Source of the DNA: CAYGBW01 sp964348185
GTDB taxonomy: Bacteria > Desulfobacterota > BSN033 > WVXP01
Length of the DNA stretch: 7,507 nt
Direction: 5' to 3'
Assembly: GCA_964348185.1 (NCBI GenBank)
Contig: CAYGBW010000162.1
Span: forward strand, 1 to 7,507
Made by a program: the position numbers and the translations under genes. This document shows positions 1-6,579 of the stretch, piece by piece (position 1 is the first letter of the stretch; every line of letters begins with the position of its first letter). The notes below the pieces were generated by a model that saw only the letters and a list, made by a program, of their open reading frames with translations, did not search any database and was not told the origin of the DNA.

Positions 1-977
1 TCATAGGAGATCTGGCGCATGGTGCTCGATTCGCTCGGAGGAAACTGGCTCTGAATTTCAAGAAGCACCGGGTCTCTTCGGTGGGTAATGGCGGTGATCT
101 CAAAAAAGGGGTTCATGACTCGCTGGCCCATGTAGCCCGTGTATTCACCAAAAGGCGCCTCTGGTTCCAGATACGCTGTCGTGAGTCTCCCCTCGATAAC
201 GAAATCCGCCTCTGCTGGGACTTCGAGGTCGATCGTCTTGCACTTGACGAGTTCCAGGGGTTCGTCCGCCAGTGCCCCGGATATGGCAAACTCGTCCGTC
301 CCATAGGGAATCTTCGATACAGAGGTGAGGGTCACATTGGGCGGGCCTCCCAGCACGATAGCCGCCTCCAGGGGAATCCCCTTTTCCCGGCACTTGACCC
401 AGTGGATACCGATATGCTGGATCAACATCCAGTCCGTCCCCATTCGCCAGCGTCCCTTCACCTGGGCCCGGTAACACCCTGTGTTCCGGATTTTTGTGTC
501 CGGGTCTTTCGAGACCCAGTGGGCTCCTGAAGCATAAGGCGCATTGTCAAAGCCTGGGGTATGGATGGGTATGGGGACCAGATCGAGACCGGTCCCCTCC
601 TTTTCCGGCGATTCGGGGTACATAACGACTTCTTGACAGGGGCCGGATGGAACAACGATCGGGTCGACGGGATGAAGAAGGGCCTGCGCCCACCGCTCTG
701 GAATCTCCTCAGGTTCACACTGAAGGGCCAAGGCATACACCTCCTTGGAGGCTGCAATGGTTCCCATGGCGACTTTGGCAGCGTAACCTCTTCCACGGGC
801 ATCGGTCACATTTTCAAACAGAAACCCCCGGCGCTCCTTTTCGGGAAGCCCACGAAACTGGCACCGGACGAGTGGAGCGATCTCCCCGTCTTTGTTCATC
901 TTTCTCTTAATGCGGGTGAGCTTCCCGTGAGCCTCTAAGGCCTCAAGATACTCCGACTGATCTCTGTAATACCCCAT
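1..977 (-). CDS. UbiD-family decarboxylase (prenylated-FMN dependent), 3' end beyond the window
   Basis: This frame is open from an ATG at 977 to the window edge and gives 325 complete codons; the family is usually about 450-500 residues, so the C-terminal third is missing. The N-terminus (YRDQSEYLEALEAHGKLTRI) and GEIAPLVRCQFRGLPEK at 31-47 are typical of the family. Residues expected for metal/prFMN binding and catalysis are present: N165, R170 (in NTGCYR), H188, E229, and E273/E278 in EAPFGEYTGY. Their spacing agrees, within one residue, with N168, R173, H191, E233, E277 and E282 of Aspergillus niger Fdc1 as I recall them. The enzyme should be cytoplasmic and reversibly decarboxylate an aromatic, heteroaromatic or alpha,beta-unsaturated acid using prenylated FMN made by a UbiX partner, which is not in the window. 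A strong AAGGAGG lies 9 nt upstream of the ATG. The substrate is unknown; a role in ubiquinone synthesis is unlikely given the catabolic neighbours. Confidence 0.93.
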   Translation of the reverse strand, partial: MGYYRDQSEYLEALEAHGKLTRIKRKMNKDGEIAPLVRCQFRGLPEKERRGFLFENVTDARGRGYAAKVAMGTIAASKEVYALALQCEPEEIPERWAQALLHPVDPIVVPSGPCQEVVMYPESPEKEGTGLDLVPIPIHTPGFDNAPYASGAHWVSKDPDTKIRNTGCYRAQVKGRWRMGTDWMLIQHIGIHWVKCREKGIPLEAAIVLGGPPNVTLTSVSKIPYGTDEFAISGALADEPLELVKCKTIDLEVPAEADFVIEGRLTTAYLEPEAPFGEYTGYMGQRVMNPFFEITAITHRRDPVLLEIQSQFPPSESSTMRQISY

Positions 978-986
978 TCTCTCTGT

Positions 987-993
987 CCTCCTT
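987..993 (-). promoter_or_regulatory. Ribosome binding site of the UbiD-family gene
   Basis: The minus strand reads AAGGAGG here, 9 nt before the ATG at 977. It is a near-perfect Shine-Dalgarno sequence and fixes that start. It also suggests the gene is translated independently of the upstream hydroxylase genes, from which it is separated by 261 nt. Confidence 0.8.
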
Positions 994-1210
994 CTATCTC
1001 TCCCGTGAGCCTGATCCTCTCATCGGCCAACAGAATCCCAAAGCAGATTCTCTCGCCCGCTCTCCTTCAATCTCTCACAGGACAAGCCATCCGGTCGCCC
1101 GAGCTTCCTGGGGGTATCCGTCGTCCCTTGCTCACGGGCTAGGACTAATGATTTCAAGAAGACTTCGGAAAAAGGGCGAAAGTATCTCATCCCCACAACA
1201 ACTGACGCGT

Positions 1211-1231
1211 GACAACCGACAACGGACAATC
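1211..1231. repeat. Three tandem 7-nt units (GACAACC type)
   Basis: The plus strand reads GACAACC, GACAACG, GACAATC in direct succession, preceded by the related string ACAACAACTGACGCGT. It lies in the 261-nt gap between the molybdopterin-subunit stop (1239) and the UbiD-family start (977), next to the hydroxylase stop codon. The rest of the gap shows no convincing gene, strong terminator or promoter. Similar GACAACTGACAAC-like strings are, from memory, common in intergenic DNA of some Desulfobacterota; function unknown. Confidence 0.55.
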
Positions 1232-1238
1232 TGAGGCT

Positions 1239-3509
1239 TCACCCTTTCCCCTCCTTTTCTTTGGATTGAAGGGCCGCTCGAAGTCGCTCCGCCGTGACGG
1301 GAAGCCGGGTAACCCGAACCCCCACCGCATCATAGATCGCATTCACAATGGCAGCCGGCACCGGATCGATCGCAGGCTCACCGAGCCCCTTTGCTCCGTA
1401 AGGTCCCTCAGGGTCTTTGGTTTCAACAAAAACCACATCAATCGGTGGGAGATCCGATGGTCCCGGGACAATATAATCGAGAAAACTCGGGTTCTCGATC
1501 CTCCCCCGATCAAACCGGATCTCTTCCATCAAGGTGAAACCGATCCCCTGGGCCACCCCACCATGAACCTGCCCCTCGGCAAGCAAGGGGTTGATGACCT
1601 TGCCGATATCATGAGCGGCCACGTAGCCGAGCATTCGGACCACCCCCGTGTCCCGATCCACCTCCACCTCGGCGATATGACAGGCAAAGGGATAAGTCGG
1701 AGAGATGTTTCCATACTTCGTCGTGAAGTCCGGGAGTTCTGTTTTTGGGGTGTATTTGCCCATGCCCACAACAGGCATTCCCCCCCTCTCATCAGAGAAT
1801 GCCTGAATCGCCCTTTGAAGGGAGACCGACTTTTCAGGGACGCCCTTTACAAAGACCCTTCCCCCTTCAAGGGAAAGATCCTCTGGGTTGGCCTCAAGGA
1901 GATCTGCTGCCACCTCCAGGACCTGTCGACGCGCCTCTCCTGCTGCTTGCCTGACGGCGTTACCCGCCATGAAAGTCCCCCGTGAAGAGACGCTCCCGAG
2001 CCCAAAAGGCGAAACATCCGTGTCCACACTGGGAACGCGGATATCCGATGCCTCGATTCCCATCTCTTCGGCTGCAATTTGAGCCAGCACCGTATCCTGC
2101 CCCTGTCCCATGTCTGACTCCCCATGGATAAGGGTCACATGTCCATCTCGATTCAACTGGAGAAGGGCAGAACTCCCATCAAAGTCTTTGAAAAGCAGAC
2201 GGTTCCCTGACACGTGATTACAGCACGCCATGCCGATCCCTCGATCTGGCTTTCGGTTTGCACGCTTTTCTCTGTATGAGGCCTGCTCTGCAGCCTTTCT
2301 GATGCACGTTTCCAGGCCACAGCTCGTGATTTTATAGCCATGGATCGAGACTTCACCGGGCCTGATCCCGTTCTTAAGCCTCACCTCCAACGGATCCAGC
2401 CCGAGACCTCGGGCGATCATGTCTATGGAGGACTCAACGGCAAAGAGGGACTCCGGGTGTCCGAAACCTCGGAAAGCGGCCGTAGGCGTTGTGTTGGTGT
2501 AAACAGTATATCCCGTTGTTTTCAGGTGCTTGAATCGGTACAGGGAGTCAACGCGGGAGCACGCGGTAGACGTGACGATGGGAGCATACACAACCCGTCC
2601 CCCCGCACTGCCCACTACGCGGACCTCTTTCGCCAGAAAGGTCCCATCCCTTTTTGCCCCGATTTTCACGTCCAAATAGAGATGGACCTTCGGGTTGCCT
2701 GAGATGAAGTCCTCGGCCCGGGAAATTGCCATGTGCACGGGCTTCCCCGTGCGCATGGCCAGGAGACAGGCAACAAGGTGGAGTTTGCTCACCTGTTTTC
2801 CCCCAAAAGCCCCGCCATAGGGTGGGATGACAAGACGGAGCCTATCCAGAGGGATACCGAGCGCTTTGGCGTAGATAACCCGCGTGACCGAGGGAGTCTG
2901 GGTGGGCAGGTAGAGGGTCACCCTCCCCTGAGAATCCCCTTGGGCCAGACACCCGTTGGATTCCAGATAGGCGTGATAGATCTGGGGGCTTGAAAAAGAG
3001 TTTTCGTAAACAAAATCGGATTCCCGAAAGCCCCATCTGACGTCTCCCCGCTCCAGTTCAAAGGGCAGGGCGATATTCCTCTCTTTGTCATGGATGAGGG
3101 GGGCACCGGGCTCCATCGCCTCCTTGGGGTCAAATACGGCTGGGAGTTCCTCGTATTCCACGACGATTCGATCGAGGGCTTCTTCTGCGGCATCTGGATC
3201 CAGGGCGGCCACCGCAGCCACCTCGTCCCCGACAAACCGGACCCTTTCTGTAGCCAACATCTCCCAGTCCTCTAAGAGAGGGCCGAATTTCCCTGCCGGA
3301 GAATTCCTGCCGGTCAGAATCACTTTCACCCCGGGGACCCTGACCGCCCTCTTGACATCGATATTCAAGATTTTCCCATGGGGAATAGGAGAACGGAGGA
3401 CACGCCCGTGAAGCATACCGGGGATTTTCAGGTCCGTCACATAGTGCAATCGCCCGGTTACGATCTCCTCACCGCGAATATGAGAAACCGGAACGCCGAC
3501 GCTCTTCAC
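1239..3509 (-). CDS. Xanthine dehydrogenase family molybdenum hydroxylase, molybdopterin-binding large subunit
   Basis: The 756-residue product has the usual length of the family's large (CoxL/HcrA-like) subunit. It starts with the ald_Xan_dh_C-type hammerhead domain (VTGRLHYVTDLKIPGMLHGR at 17-36) and continues into the Mo-cofactor domains. Visible motifs are GGAFGGKQ (232-239), AAFRGFGHPE (344-353), MGQGQD (467-472), SSRGTFMAGNA (508-518), AHDIGKVINP (632-641) and GAKGLGEP (705-712). E711 is the expected catalytic glutamate. It carries the Mo-pyranopterin and hydroxylates or dehydrogenates the substrate, passing electrons to the [2Fe-2S] and FAD subunits; location is probably cytoplasmic. 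The AAFRGFG loop replaces the AYRCSFR loop of form I CO dehydrogenase, so CO is unlikely. The start is a GTG overlapping the preceding gene's stop (GTGA), with GGAAGG 5 nt upstream. Family certain; substrate unknown (aromatic CoA ester, N- or O-heterocycle, or aldehyde). Confidence 0.95.
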   Translation of the reverse strand: MKSVGVPVSHIRGEEIVTGRLHYVTDLKIPGMLHGRVLRSPIPHGKILNIDVKRAVRVPGVKVILTGRNSPAGKFGPLLEDWEMLATERVRFVGDEVAAVAALDPDAAEEALDRIVVEYEELPAVFDPKEAMEPGAPLIHDKERNIALPFELERGDVRWGFRESDFVYENSFSSPQIYHAYLESNGCLAQGDSQGRVTLYLPTQTPSVTRVIYAKALGIPLDRLRLVIPPYGGAFGGKQVSKLHLVACLLAMRTGKPVHMAISRAEDFISGNPKVHLYLDVKIGAKRDGTFLAKEVRVVGSAGGRVVYAPIVTSTACSRVDSLYRFKHLKTTGYTVYTNTTPTAAFRGFGHPESLFAVESSIDMIARGLGLDPLEVRLKNGIRPGEVSIHGYKITSCGLETCIRKAAEQASYREKRANRKPDRGIGMACCNHVSGNRLLFKDFDGSSALLQLNRDGHVTLIHGESDMGQGQDTVLAQIAAEEMGIEASDIRVPSVDTDVSPFGLGSVSSRGTFMAGNAVRQAAGEARRQVLEVAADLLEANPEDLSLEGGRVFVKGVPEKSVSLQRAIQAFSDERGGMPVVGMGKYTPKTELPDFTTKYGNISPTYPFACHIAEVEVDRDTGVVRMLGYVAAHDIGKVINPLLAEGQVHGGVAQGIGFTLMEEIRFDRGRIENPSFLDYIVPGPSDLPPIDVVFVETKDPEGPYGAKGLGEPAIDPVPAAIVNAIYDAVGVRVTRLPVTAERLRAALQSKEKEGKG

Positions 3510-3991
3510 GCTGTCCTTCCCTCCCTTGCAGCCGCCTGAATGGCTTCAATGATCTTCACATAACCCGTGCACCGGCAGAGGTTTCCGCTCAGGTAATTGC
3601 GAATCTCCGCCTCCCTTGGCGCCGGATTCTCCCCAAGGAGGGCCTTTGACGTCAGGATCATCCCCGGTGTGCAATAACCACACTGGATGGCTCCCCGCTC
3701 GATAAACGCCCTCTGTAGGGGATCGAGCTTTCCCCCCTGAGCGAGCCCCTCAATCGTCGTGACGGTCTCCCCGTTTGCCTGGAGGGCCATGAAAATGCAG
3801 GATTTGACCAGCCTCTTTCCAACAATGACGCTACAGGAACCGCATTCCCCTAGGCCGCAACCCTCCTTGGTACCGATCAAATCCAGATCTTCCCGCAAGA
3901 CATCGAGGAGGGTGCGATCGGGTTCCACCTGGAGTTTGTGTACCGTTCCATTCACCGTCAAGGTCAGAGAGTACCTCTTCAATCGATTCAT
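3506..3991 (-). CDS. Xanthine dehydrogenase family [2Fe-2S] iron-sulfur small subunit
   Basis: The 161-residue protein is the electron-transfer subunit (CoxS/HcrC type) linking the Mo site to FAD. Cys45, Cys50, Cys53 and Cys65 (CGLGECGSC followed by a lone Cys) form the N-terminal plant-ferredoxin [2Fe-2S] site. Cys104, Cys107, Cys139 and Cys141 (CGYC and CRC) form the second, four-helix-bundle [2Fe-2S] site. All eight ligands are present and the length is normal. There is no Tat signal at the N-terminus, which suggests a cytoplasmic complex rather than a periplasmic aldehyde oxidoreductase. The ATG overlaps the FAD-subunit stop (ATGA), and the stop overlaps the start of the large subunit, so the three genes are very likely translationally coupled and made in fixed ratio. 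Confidence 0.96.
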   Translation of the reverse strand: MNRLKRYSLTLTVNGTVHKLQVEPDRTLLDVLREDLDLIGTKEGCGLGECGSCSVIVGKRLVKSCIFMALQANGETVTTIEGLAQGGKLDPLQRAFIERGAIQCGYCTPGMILTSKALLGENPAPREAEIRNYLSGNLCRCTGYVKIIEAIQAAAREGRTA

Positions 3992-4866
3992 CGGGCCGCC
4001 TCGATGGAACCGAGTTGCCTCAGTCCTTTCCTCACGAGGGCCCCCACCATCTCTCTTTTGTAGGGCGCACTCCCCCGGATGTCCGAGATGGGTCGGCTCT
4101 CCGCTGAAGCTTTCTCGGCTGTCCTCTCAATAAGCGGAGGATCCAGTACCTTTCCGGTTGCCAGCCCTTCCGCTTCTTTCGCCCGGATCGGGGTGGATCC
4201 AACCCCTCCCAGGCCGATCCTTATCTCCGTCACCCGACGGTCAGGGCCCAACACCAGAATCAGGGCCATTCCAACGAGGGCGAGATCCCCCTTCCTCTTT
4301 CGCCCTAACTTCAGGTAGAGGCTTTGACTCCCTGGGGGAAGAGGGGAGAGGAGAACTGCGCTGAGGATCTCATCCCTCCTCAGGACGGTTTGAGAGGGTC
4401 CCAGAAAGAAGTCAGAGATCGGGACGATCCGCTCGCCTTCAATCCCTTTCAACAGAAGCCCCGCTTGAATCACCAGAAGGGCTGGAAGAGAATCAGCCGC
4501 CGGAGAGCCGTTGCATATGTTTCCCCCAAGGGTCGCCACCTGTCGGATTGCCGGCGACCCGATCTCCGAAACCGCCTGCCCGAGGAGGATCCATCGCTGA
4601 AGGATTGGAGGAGCCTGGGCCACTTGCCAGAGCGTGGCCATGGAGCCGATGGAGAGACCATCCCCCGTTTCTCGAACGTCTCGCAGCGTGTGTATCCTGT
4701 GGAGAGAGATAAGACACTCCGGCGCAATCATCCCCTGTTTCATCTGAACGACGAGATCCGTCCCTCCTGCCAGCACGCTGCCCTTTTCCCTCCACTTGGA
4801 TAGGGCATCCAACGCCCCTTCGATGGTTCGAGGAGCCACAAAACTGCCAGTTTTCGCTCTAACCAC
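3988..4866 (-). CDS. Xanthine dehydrogenase family FAD-binding medium subunit
   Basis: This is the flavoprotein (CoxM-like) subunit that takes electrons from the [2Fe-2S] clusters. With the chosen start it has 292 residues, normal for the family. AGGTDL (33-38) and TLGGNICNGSPAAD (112-125) are the two FAD-binding motifs of the PCMH-type fold, and the rest matches a CO_deh_flav_C domain. There is no cysteine-rich insert, unlike the HcrB subunit of 4-hydroxybenzoyl-CoA reductase, which carries an extra [4Fe-4S]. The frame is open further upstream, with GTG codons at 4890 (overlapping the livF stop as GTGA) and 4941. I prefer GTG 4866 because AGAGGG sits 8 nt before it and homologues usually begin shortly before the SFVAPRT-like segment; 4890 is the main alternative. 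The FAD, FeS, Mo order matches coxMSL operons. Confidence 0.93.
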   Translation of the reverse strand: MVRAKTGSFVAPRTIEGALDALSKWREKGSVLAGGTDLVVQMKQGMIAPECLISLHRIHTLRDVRETGDGLSIGSMATLWQVAQAPPILQRWILLGQAVSEIGSPAIRQVATLGGNICNGSPAADSLPALLVIQAGLLLKGIEGERIVPISDFFLGPSQTVLRRDEILSAVLLSPLPPGSQSLYLKLGRKRKGDLALVGMALILVLGPDRRVTEIRIGLGGVGSTPIRAKEAEGLATGKVLDPPLIERTAEKASAESRPISDIRGSAPYKREMVGALVRKGLRQLGSIEAAR

Positions 4867-4874
4867 TCCACAGT

Positions 4875-4880
4875 CCCTCT
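4875..4880 (-). promoter_or_regulatory. Probable ribosome binding site of the FAD-subunit gene
   Basis: The minus strand reads AGAGGG, 8 nt before the GTG at 4866 and just downstream of the livF stop. It is the main reason for choosing this start. The alternative GTG at 4890 has GGAG only 1 nt away, which is too close. Confidence 0.5.
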
Positions 4881-4886
4881 GTGACT

Positions 4887-5591
4887 TCACTCTCCCAAGA
4901 AAGCCTTTCGAACATGTTCGTTCTCCCAGAGTTTTGAGCACGTGTCGTCGAGGATGATTCTCCCCTCTGAGAAGACATATCCCCGGTCTGCCGTCTGGAG
5001 GGCCTTTTTCGCATTTTGCTCAACGAGCAGCACGGTGACACCGTTTCTCCGAATCTCCCCGATCTTCTCATAGACCTCGTTGAGCACCATGGGGCCCAAG
5101 CCCAGGGAGGGTTCGTCCAACAGGGCCAGGATCGGTCGCAACATGAGGCACCGTCCCAGGGCGAGCATCTGCCTCTCTCCTCCGCTCAGGGTCCCGGCGG
5201 TACTTTTCTCTCTCTCCCTTAGAACGGGAAACATGGTAAACACGATTTCCATGTCCTCTCGCACCTCAGCCGGTTCCCTTCGAATGAATGCACCCATTTC
5301 GAGATTCTCCCGGACTGTGAGCTCTGAAAAGACACGTCCCCCCTCTGGAACGAAGGAGATCCGCCGCATGGCCCGTCGGTAGAACGGCTCCTTTTCAATC
5401 GCCTCTCCCTGAAAGAGGACCGATCCCTGTTTGGGGCGGACCAGACCGAAGATGGTTCGAAGGGTCGTCGTTTTTCCCGCCCCGTTGGCACCCACAATCG
5501 TCACGATCTCAGATTCTTCCACATGAATCGTTACGCCCTCGAGGACTCTCATCTTTCCGTAGTAAGCTTCGATGTTCTTCAATTGAAGCAT
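4887..5591 (-). CDS. livF: Branched-chain amino acid type ABC transporter ATP-binding protein LivF
   Basis: The 234-residue protein is one of the two ATPases driving a HAAT-family (Liv) importer at the inner face of the membrane. It shows Walker A GANGAGKT (34-41), the LivF-type Q-loop region FVPEGGRVFSELTVRENL (80-97), signature LSGGERQ (135-141), Walker B ILALLDEP (154-161), the SLGLGP D-loop, and VEQN at 190-193. The Gln in place of the usual H-loop His is characteristic of LivF and is not a defect. Length is normal. The start codon lies 5 nt after the livG stop. The downstream neighbour is the FAD subunit of the Mo hydroxylase, which begins about 20 nt later, so transporter and enzyme appear to share a transcript. 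Liv-type systems also import aromatic acids and other small carboxylates, so leucine need not be the substrate. Confidence 0.96.
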   Translation of the reverse strand: MLQLKNIEAYYGKMRVLEGVTIHVEESEIVTIVGANGAGKTTTLRTIFGLVRPKQGSVLFQGEAIEKEPFYRRAMRRISFVPEGGRVFSELTVRENLEMGAFIRREPAEVREDMEIVFTMFPVLREREKSTAGTLSGGERQMLALGRCLMLRPILALLDEPSLGLGPMVLNEVYEKIGEIRRNGVTVLLVEQNAKKALQTADRGYVFSEGRIILDDTCSKLWENEHVRKAFLGE

Positions 5592-5596
5592 GGGGG

Positions 5597-6358
5597 TTAC
5601 TGCTCCCGTCCCAGATAGGCCTCGATGACCCTTTCGTTGTTCAAAACCTCTGCCGGAGACCCGGACGCAATCTGCTCGCCGTGGTTGATAACAATGATCT
5701 TCTCGGAGATACCCATGACAATCTGCATATTGTGCTCGATGAAGAAGACCGTCTTCCCCTGGGATTTCAAACTGGTAATCAGGGAGACCATGTTCGTCCT
5801 CATCTCTCCGGAGAGTCCTGCCGTGGGCTCATCGAGAAGGACGAGCTCCGCGTTTGTTGCCAGGGCTCGCGCAATTTCGAGCAGTTTTTGTTGCCCAAAC
5901 CCCAAGTTGATCGCGTATTGGTCCCTGTACGGTTTCAGCCCGACGAGATGGATCAACTCCAGGGCTTTCCCAAGGCTCTTTCTTTCTTCCTCCTTCACCC
6001 CTCTGGTCCTCAAGAGCCCACCCAGAACACTTTCGCCTTTCGGTTTATGGAAACCCAGCATGACGTTATCAAGGACGGTGAGCATCGGGAAAATCCGGAC
6101 CAGCTGGAAAGTCCGCGCAATCCCTGCCTGGCAGATCCGGCTTGGACTCAGGCCGAGAATCGAGCGACCCTTAAACCAGACTTCCCCTTTAGACGGTTTC
6201 AGGAAACCCGTGAGAACGTTAAAAATCGTCGTCTTCCCGGCCCCATTCGGACCAATCAGGCTTGTGACCGCCCCTTGCTCCACGGTCAGGGAAATGTCGT
6301 TGACGGCACGCAAACCGCCAAAGTCTTTGGTTAGGTTTTTGGTCTCGAGGAGAACCAT
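5597..6358 (-). CDS. livG: Branched-chain amino acid type ABC transporter ATP-binding protein LivG
   Basis: The 253-residue protein is the second ATPase of the Liv-type importer. It has Walker A GPNGAGKT (36-43), Q-loop Q85 within ARTFQLVRIFPMLTVLDNV (81-99), a signature motif LGFGQQK (152-158), Walker B VLLDEP (173-178) followed by TAGLS, and H-loop His209 (FIEHN). The extended ARTFQ...FPMLTVLDNV segment and a C-terminal EVLNNERVIEAYLG tail are typical of LivG. The signature has Gly-Phe where the family usually has Ser-Tyr (LSYGQQR), a modest departure that leaves the glycine and glutamines in place. The ATG is preceded by a GGGGGAG run only a few nucleotides upstream. A 221-nt gap separates it from livM, longer than usual for this operon. 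Confidence 0.96.
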   Translation of the reverse strand: MVLLETKNLTKDFGGLRAVNDISLTVEQGAVTSLIGPNGAGKTTIFNVLTGFLKPSKGEVWFKGRSILGLSPSRICQAGIARTFQLVRIFPMLTVLDNVMLGFHKPKGESVLGGLLRTRGVKEEERKSLGKALELIHLVGLKPYRDQYAINLGFGQQKLLEIARALATNAELVLLDEPTAGLSGEMRTNMVSLITSLKSQGKTVFFIEHNMQIVMGISEKIIVINHGEQIASGSPAEVLNNERVIEAYLGREQ

Positions 6359-6432
6359 CTCTCCCCCAACGCTGTAAGCACCAACTTAGGTAGCTAATTC
6401 AAATCCATAGTGCATTGAATATCGAACAACGA

Positions 6433-6530
6433 ATTTCGAACAGCAGAAGTTTTTAAGGGAATAGGGCAACATGGATCACTTCGATATGCTGTCAGCCAAC
6501 GGCGGATCCAGCTGTTCTGCGGTTCAAAAT
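6433..6530. repeat. Imperfect inverted repeat in the livM-livG gap
   Basis: Plus-strand 6515-6530 (TTCTGCGGTTCAAAAT) matches the reverse complement of 6433-6448 (TTCTGCTGTTCGAAAT) at 14 of 16 positions, with 66 nt between the arms. The left arm overlaps a 7-nt direct repeat TCGAACA at 6422-6428 and 6436-6442, and CGAATTTCG at 6430-6438 is itself a short dyad. The 221-nt gap (6359-6579) has no supported ORF and looks more AT-rich than the coding DNA around it. The type of sequence (ATCGAACAACGAATTTCGAAC) resembles dispersed intergenic repeats I associate with Desulfobacterota genomes, from memory only. Confidence 0.5.
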
Positions 6531-6579
6531 GCATGACTTTCATGGGTAACAAAAATCTACCCCCTTAGCCGGTCGTTGT

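Noticed and set aside
81..938. Several 60-150 codon ORFs on both strands in the left kilobase
   Set aside because: They are out-of-frame shadows of the UbiD-family gene, which is open in one minus-strand frame through the entire stretch.
1032..1051. AGAATC/GATTCT hairpin as a terminator
   Set aside because: The stem is only 6 bp with an 8-nt loop, moderate GC and no following T run on the minus strand.
1020..1229. 69-codon minus-strand ORF in the hydroxylase-UbiD gap
   Set aside because: Its beginning is encoded by the tandem repeat, it has no good ribosome binding site or recognisable motif, and it ends before the next gene's own strong site. It is probably chance.
1209..1985. 258-codon plus-strand ORF opposite the large-subunit gene
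   Set aside because: It is wholly antisense (apart from a short lead-in) to a gene with clear Moco motifs, starts with GTG in a repeat, and has no recognisable domain or hydrophobic pattern.
1239..3509. Form I carbon monoxide dehydrogenase CoxL
   Set aside because: The AYRCSFR active-site loop with its Cu-binding Cys is absent; the corresponding segment is AAFRGFG.
5625..6377. 250- and 217-codon plus-strand ORFs opposite livG
   Set aside because: Both mirror the livG coding strand, whose Walker and signature motifs are clear; the antisense products look like no protein I know.
6359..6470. Sigma-70 promoter for livG
   Set aside because: TTG-like and TAT-like boxes exist, but none has an acceptable 16-18 nt spacer and good matches at both elements.
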